Assembly: GCA_002786355.1 (NCBI GenBank)
Contig: PGCO01000003.1
Span: 248,001-312,000, forward strand
From: Sediminibacterium sp. FEMGT703S
GTDB lineage: Bacteria > Bacteroidota > Bacteroidia > Chitinophagales > Chitinophagaceae
Reading direction: 5' to 3'
Length of the DNA stretch: 64,000 nucleotides
Made by a program: the position numbers and the translations under genes. Below are positions 63,698 to 64,000 of this stretch, piece by piece (position 1 is the first letter of the stretch; each line of letters begins with the position of its first letter). The notes beneath the pieces were generated by a model that was not told the DNA's origin, searched no databases, and saw nothing but the letters and a program-made list of their open reading frames with translations.

Positions 63698-64000
63698 TTA
63701 TTTTACCAACTCTCCGTTTTTAAAGAAAAATTTTCGAACCAACCGATCGGTTAAAGAAGGAAAAAATTTATTCATAAAAACGGTTCGTTTTCCAGTGAAA
63801 GTAAGCACTAGTGTCCTTTTTCTTTTAGCCATTGCATTGGCAATATGCTGTGCGCATTCGTCTGCAGACATCATCTGGTCTTCTGCCATTTTAGACTCAC
63901 CATTTGGATTACCAGATTTATCTAAAGCAGCATTACGAATATTGGAAGTAGTAAATCCTGGACAAACCCACATCACATTGGTGCCAGAATCAAGAAGTTC
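63698..64000 (-). CDS. Short-chain dehydrogenase/reductase, 5' part cut by window edge
   Basis: The frame is open to the window end and begins in mid-protein (ELLDSGTNVMWVCPG). The pattern VCPGFTTSNIRNAAL corresponds to the segment following the Tyr-x-x-x-Lys motif of SDRs, and the C-terminal DQMMSADECAQHIANAMAKR with KRTLVLTFTGK resembles membrane-associated SDR family members of the DHRS7/YqjQ-like type. It ends with a basic helix (LVRKFFFKNGELVK). Only about 100 residues are visible. Confidence 0.8.
   Translation of the reverse strand, partial: ELLDSGTNVMWVCPGFTTSNIRNAALDKSGNPNGESKMAEDQMMSADECAQHIANAMAKRKRTLVLTFTGKRTVFMNKFFPSLTDRLVRKFFFKNGELVK

Overview
The window looks like a 64 kb piece of a Bacteroidota chromosome, most likely Chitinophagaceae (a Sediminibacterium-like relative). 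The DNA is AT-rich. Several upstream regions carry Bacteroidota-type promoter elements (TTG/TTTG about 19 bases from TAnnTTTG). Many predicted proteins have signal peptides ending in AQ, there is a type IX secretion sorting tail, and typical Bacteroidota families occur (DUF5683 next to parAB, DUF4954 next to glmS, LruC-domain protein). No tRNA, rRNA or CRISPR array was seen.

Region 1 (1-2.5 kb) is a type II restriction-modification locus on the minus strand. It has a controller protein with an upstream direct-repeat C-box, a HaeIII-family endonuclease, an NgoPII-family endonuclease and a HaeIII-like cytosine-C5 methyltransferase cut by the window edge. Both endonuclease families and the methyltransferase type are associated with GGCC.

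Region 2 (2.7-12.8 kb) is a patchwork of small accessory genes, mostly toxin-antitoxin type: PIN plus XRE/ImmA protease, DUF433 plus DUF5615, HigBA-like, an MNT nucleotidyltransferase with an HTH partner, two near-identical orphan UPF0175 proteins, a HAD plus ParB-like pair, an antitoxin next to a truncated HigB, and a three-gene HipBST-like system. Short C-rich repeats, a 389-bp duplication and decayed gene fragments mark the module borders.

Region 3 (12.8-31.8 kb) holds xylB-xylA, a methyltransferase, secreted proteins and a peptidase, a second hipBA pair, a RhuM-Fic protein, and a tightly coupled four-gene cluster (UbiA prenyltransferase, type III polyketide synthase, methyltransferase, FAD oxidoreductase) that probably makes a prenylated polyketide lipid.

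Region 4 (31.8-46.3 kb) has two PAS proteins with an H-box but no kinase ATPase domain, a lipoprotein cyclophilin, an AlkB-type monooxygenase, a secreted WD40/T9SS protein and a lipoprotein gene that each carry an in-frame stop, katG, an alkaline-phosphatase-superfamily enzyme and a LruC protein.

Region 5 (46.4-64 kb) is mostly housekeeping: glmS-DUF4954, a parA-parB-DUF5683-dapB run, an Rrf2 regulator, threonine dehydrogenase, kdsA, a third PAS/H-box protein, lipoamide dehydrogenase, a SAM hydrolase-like protein and a cut short-chain dehydrogenase.
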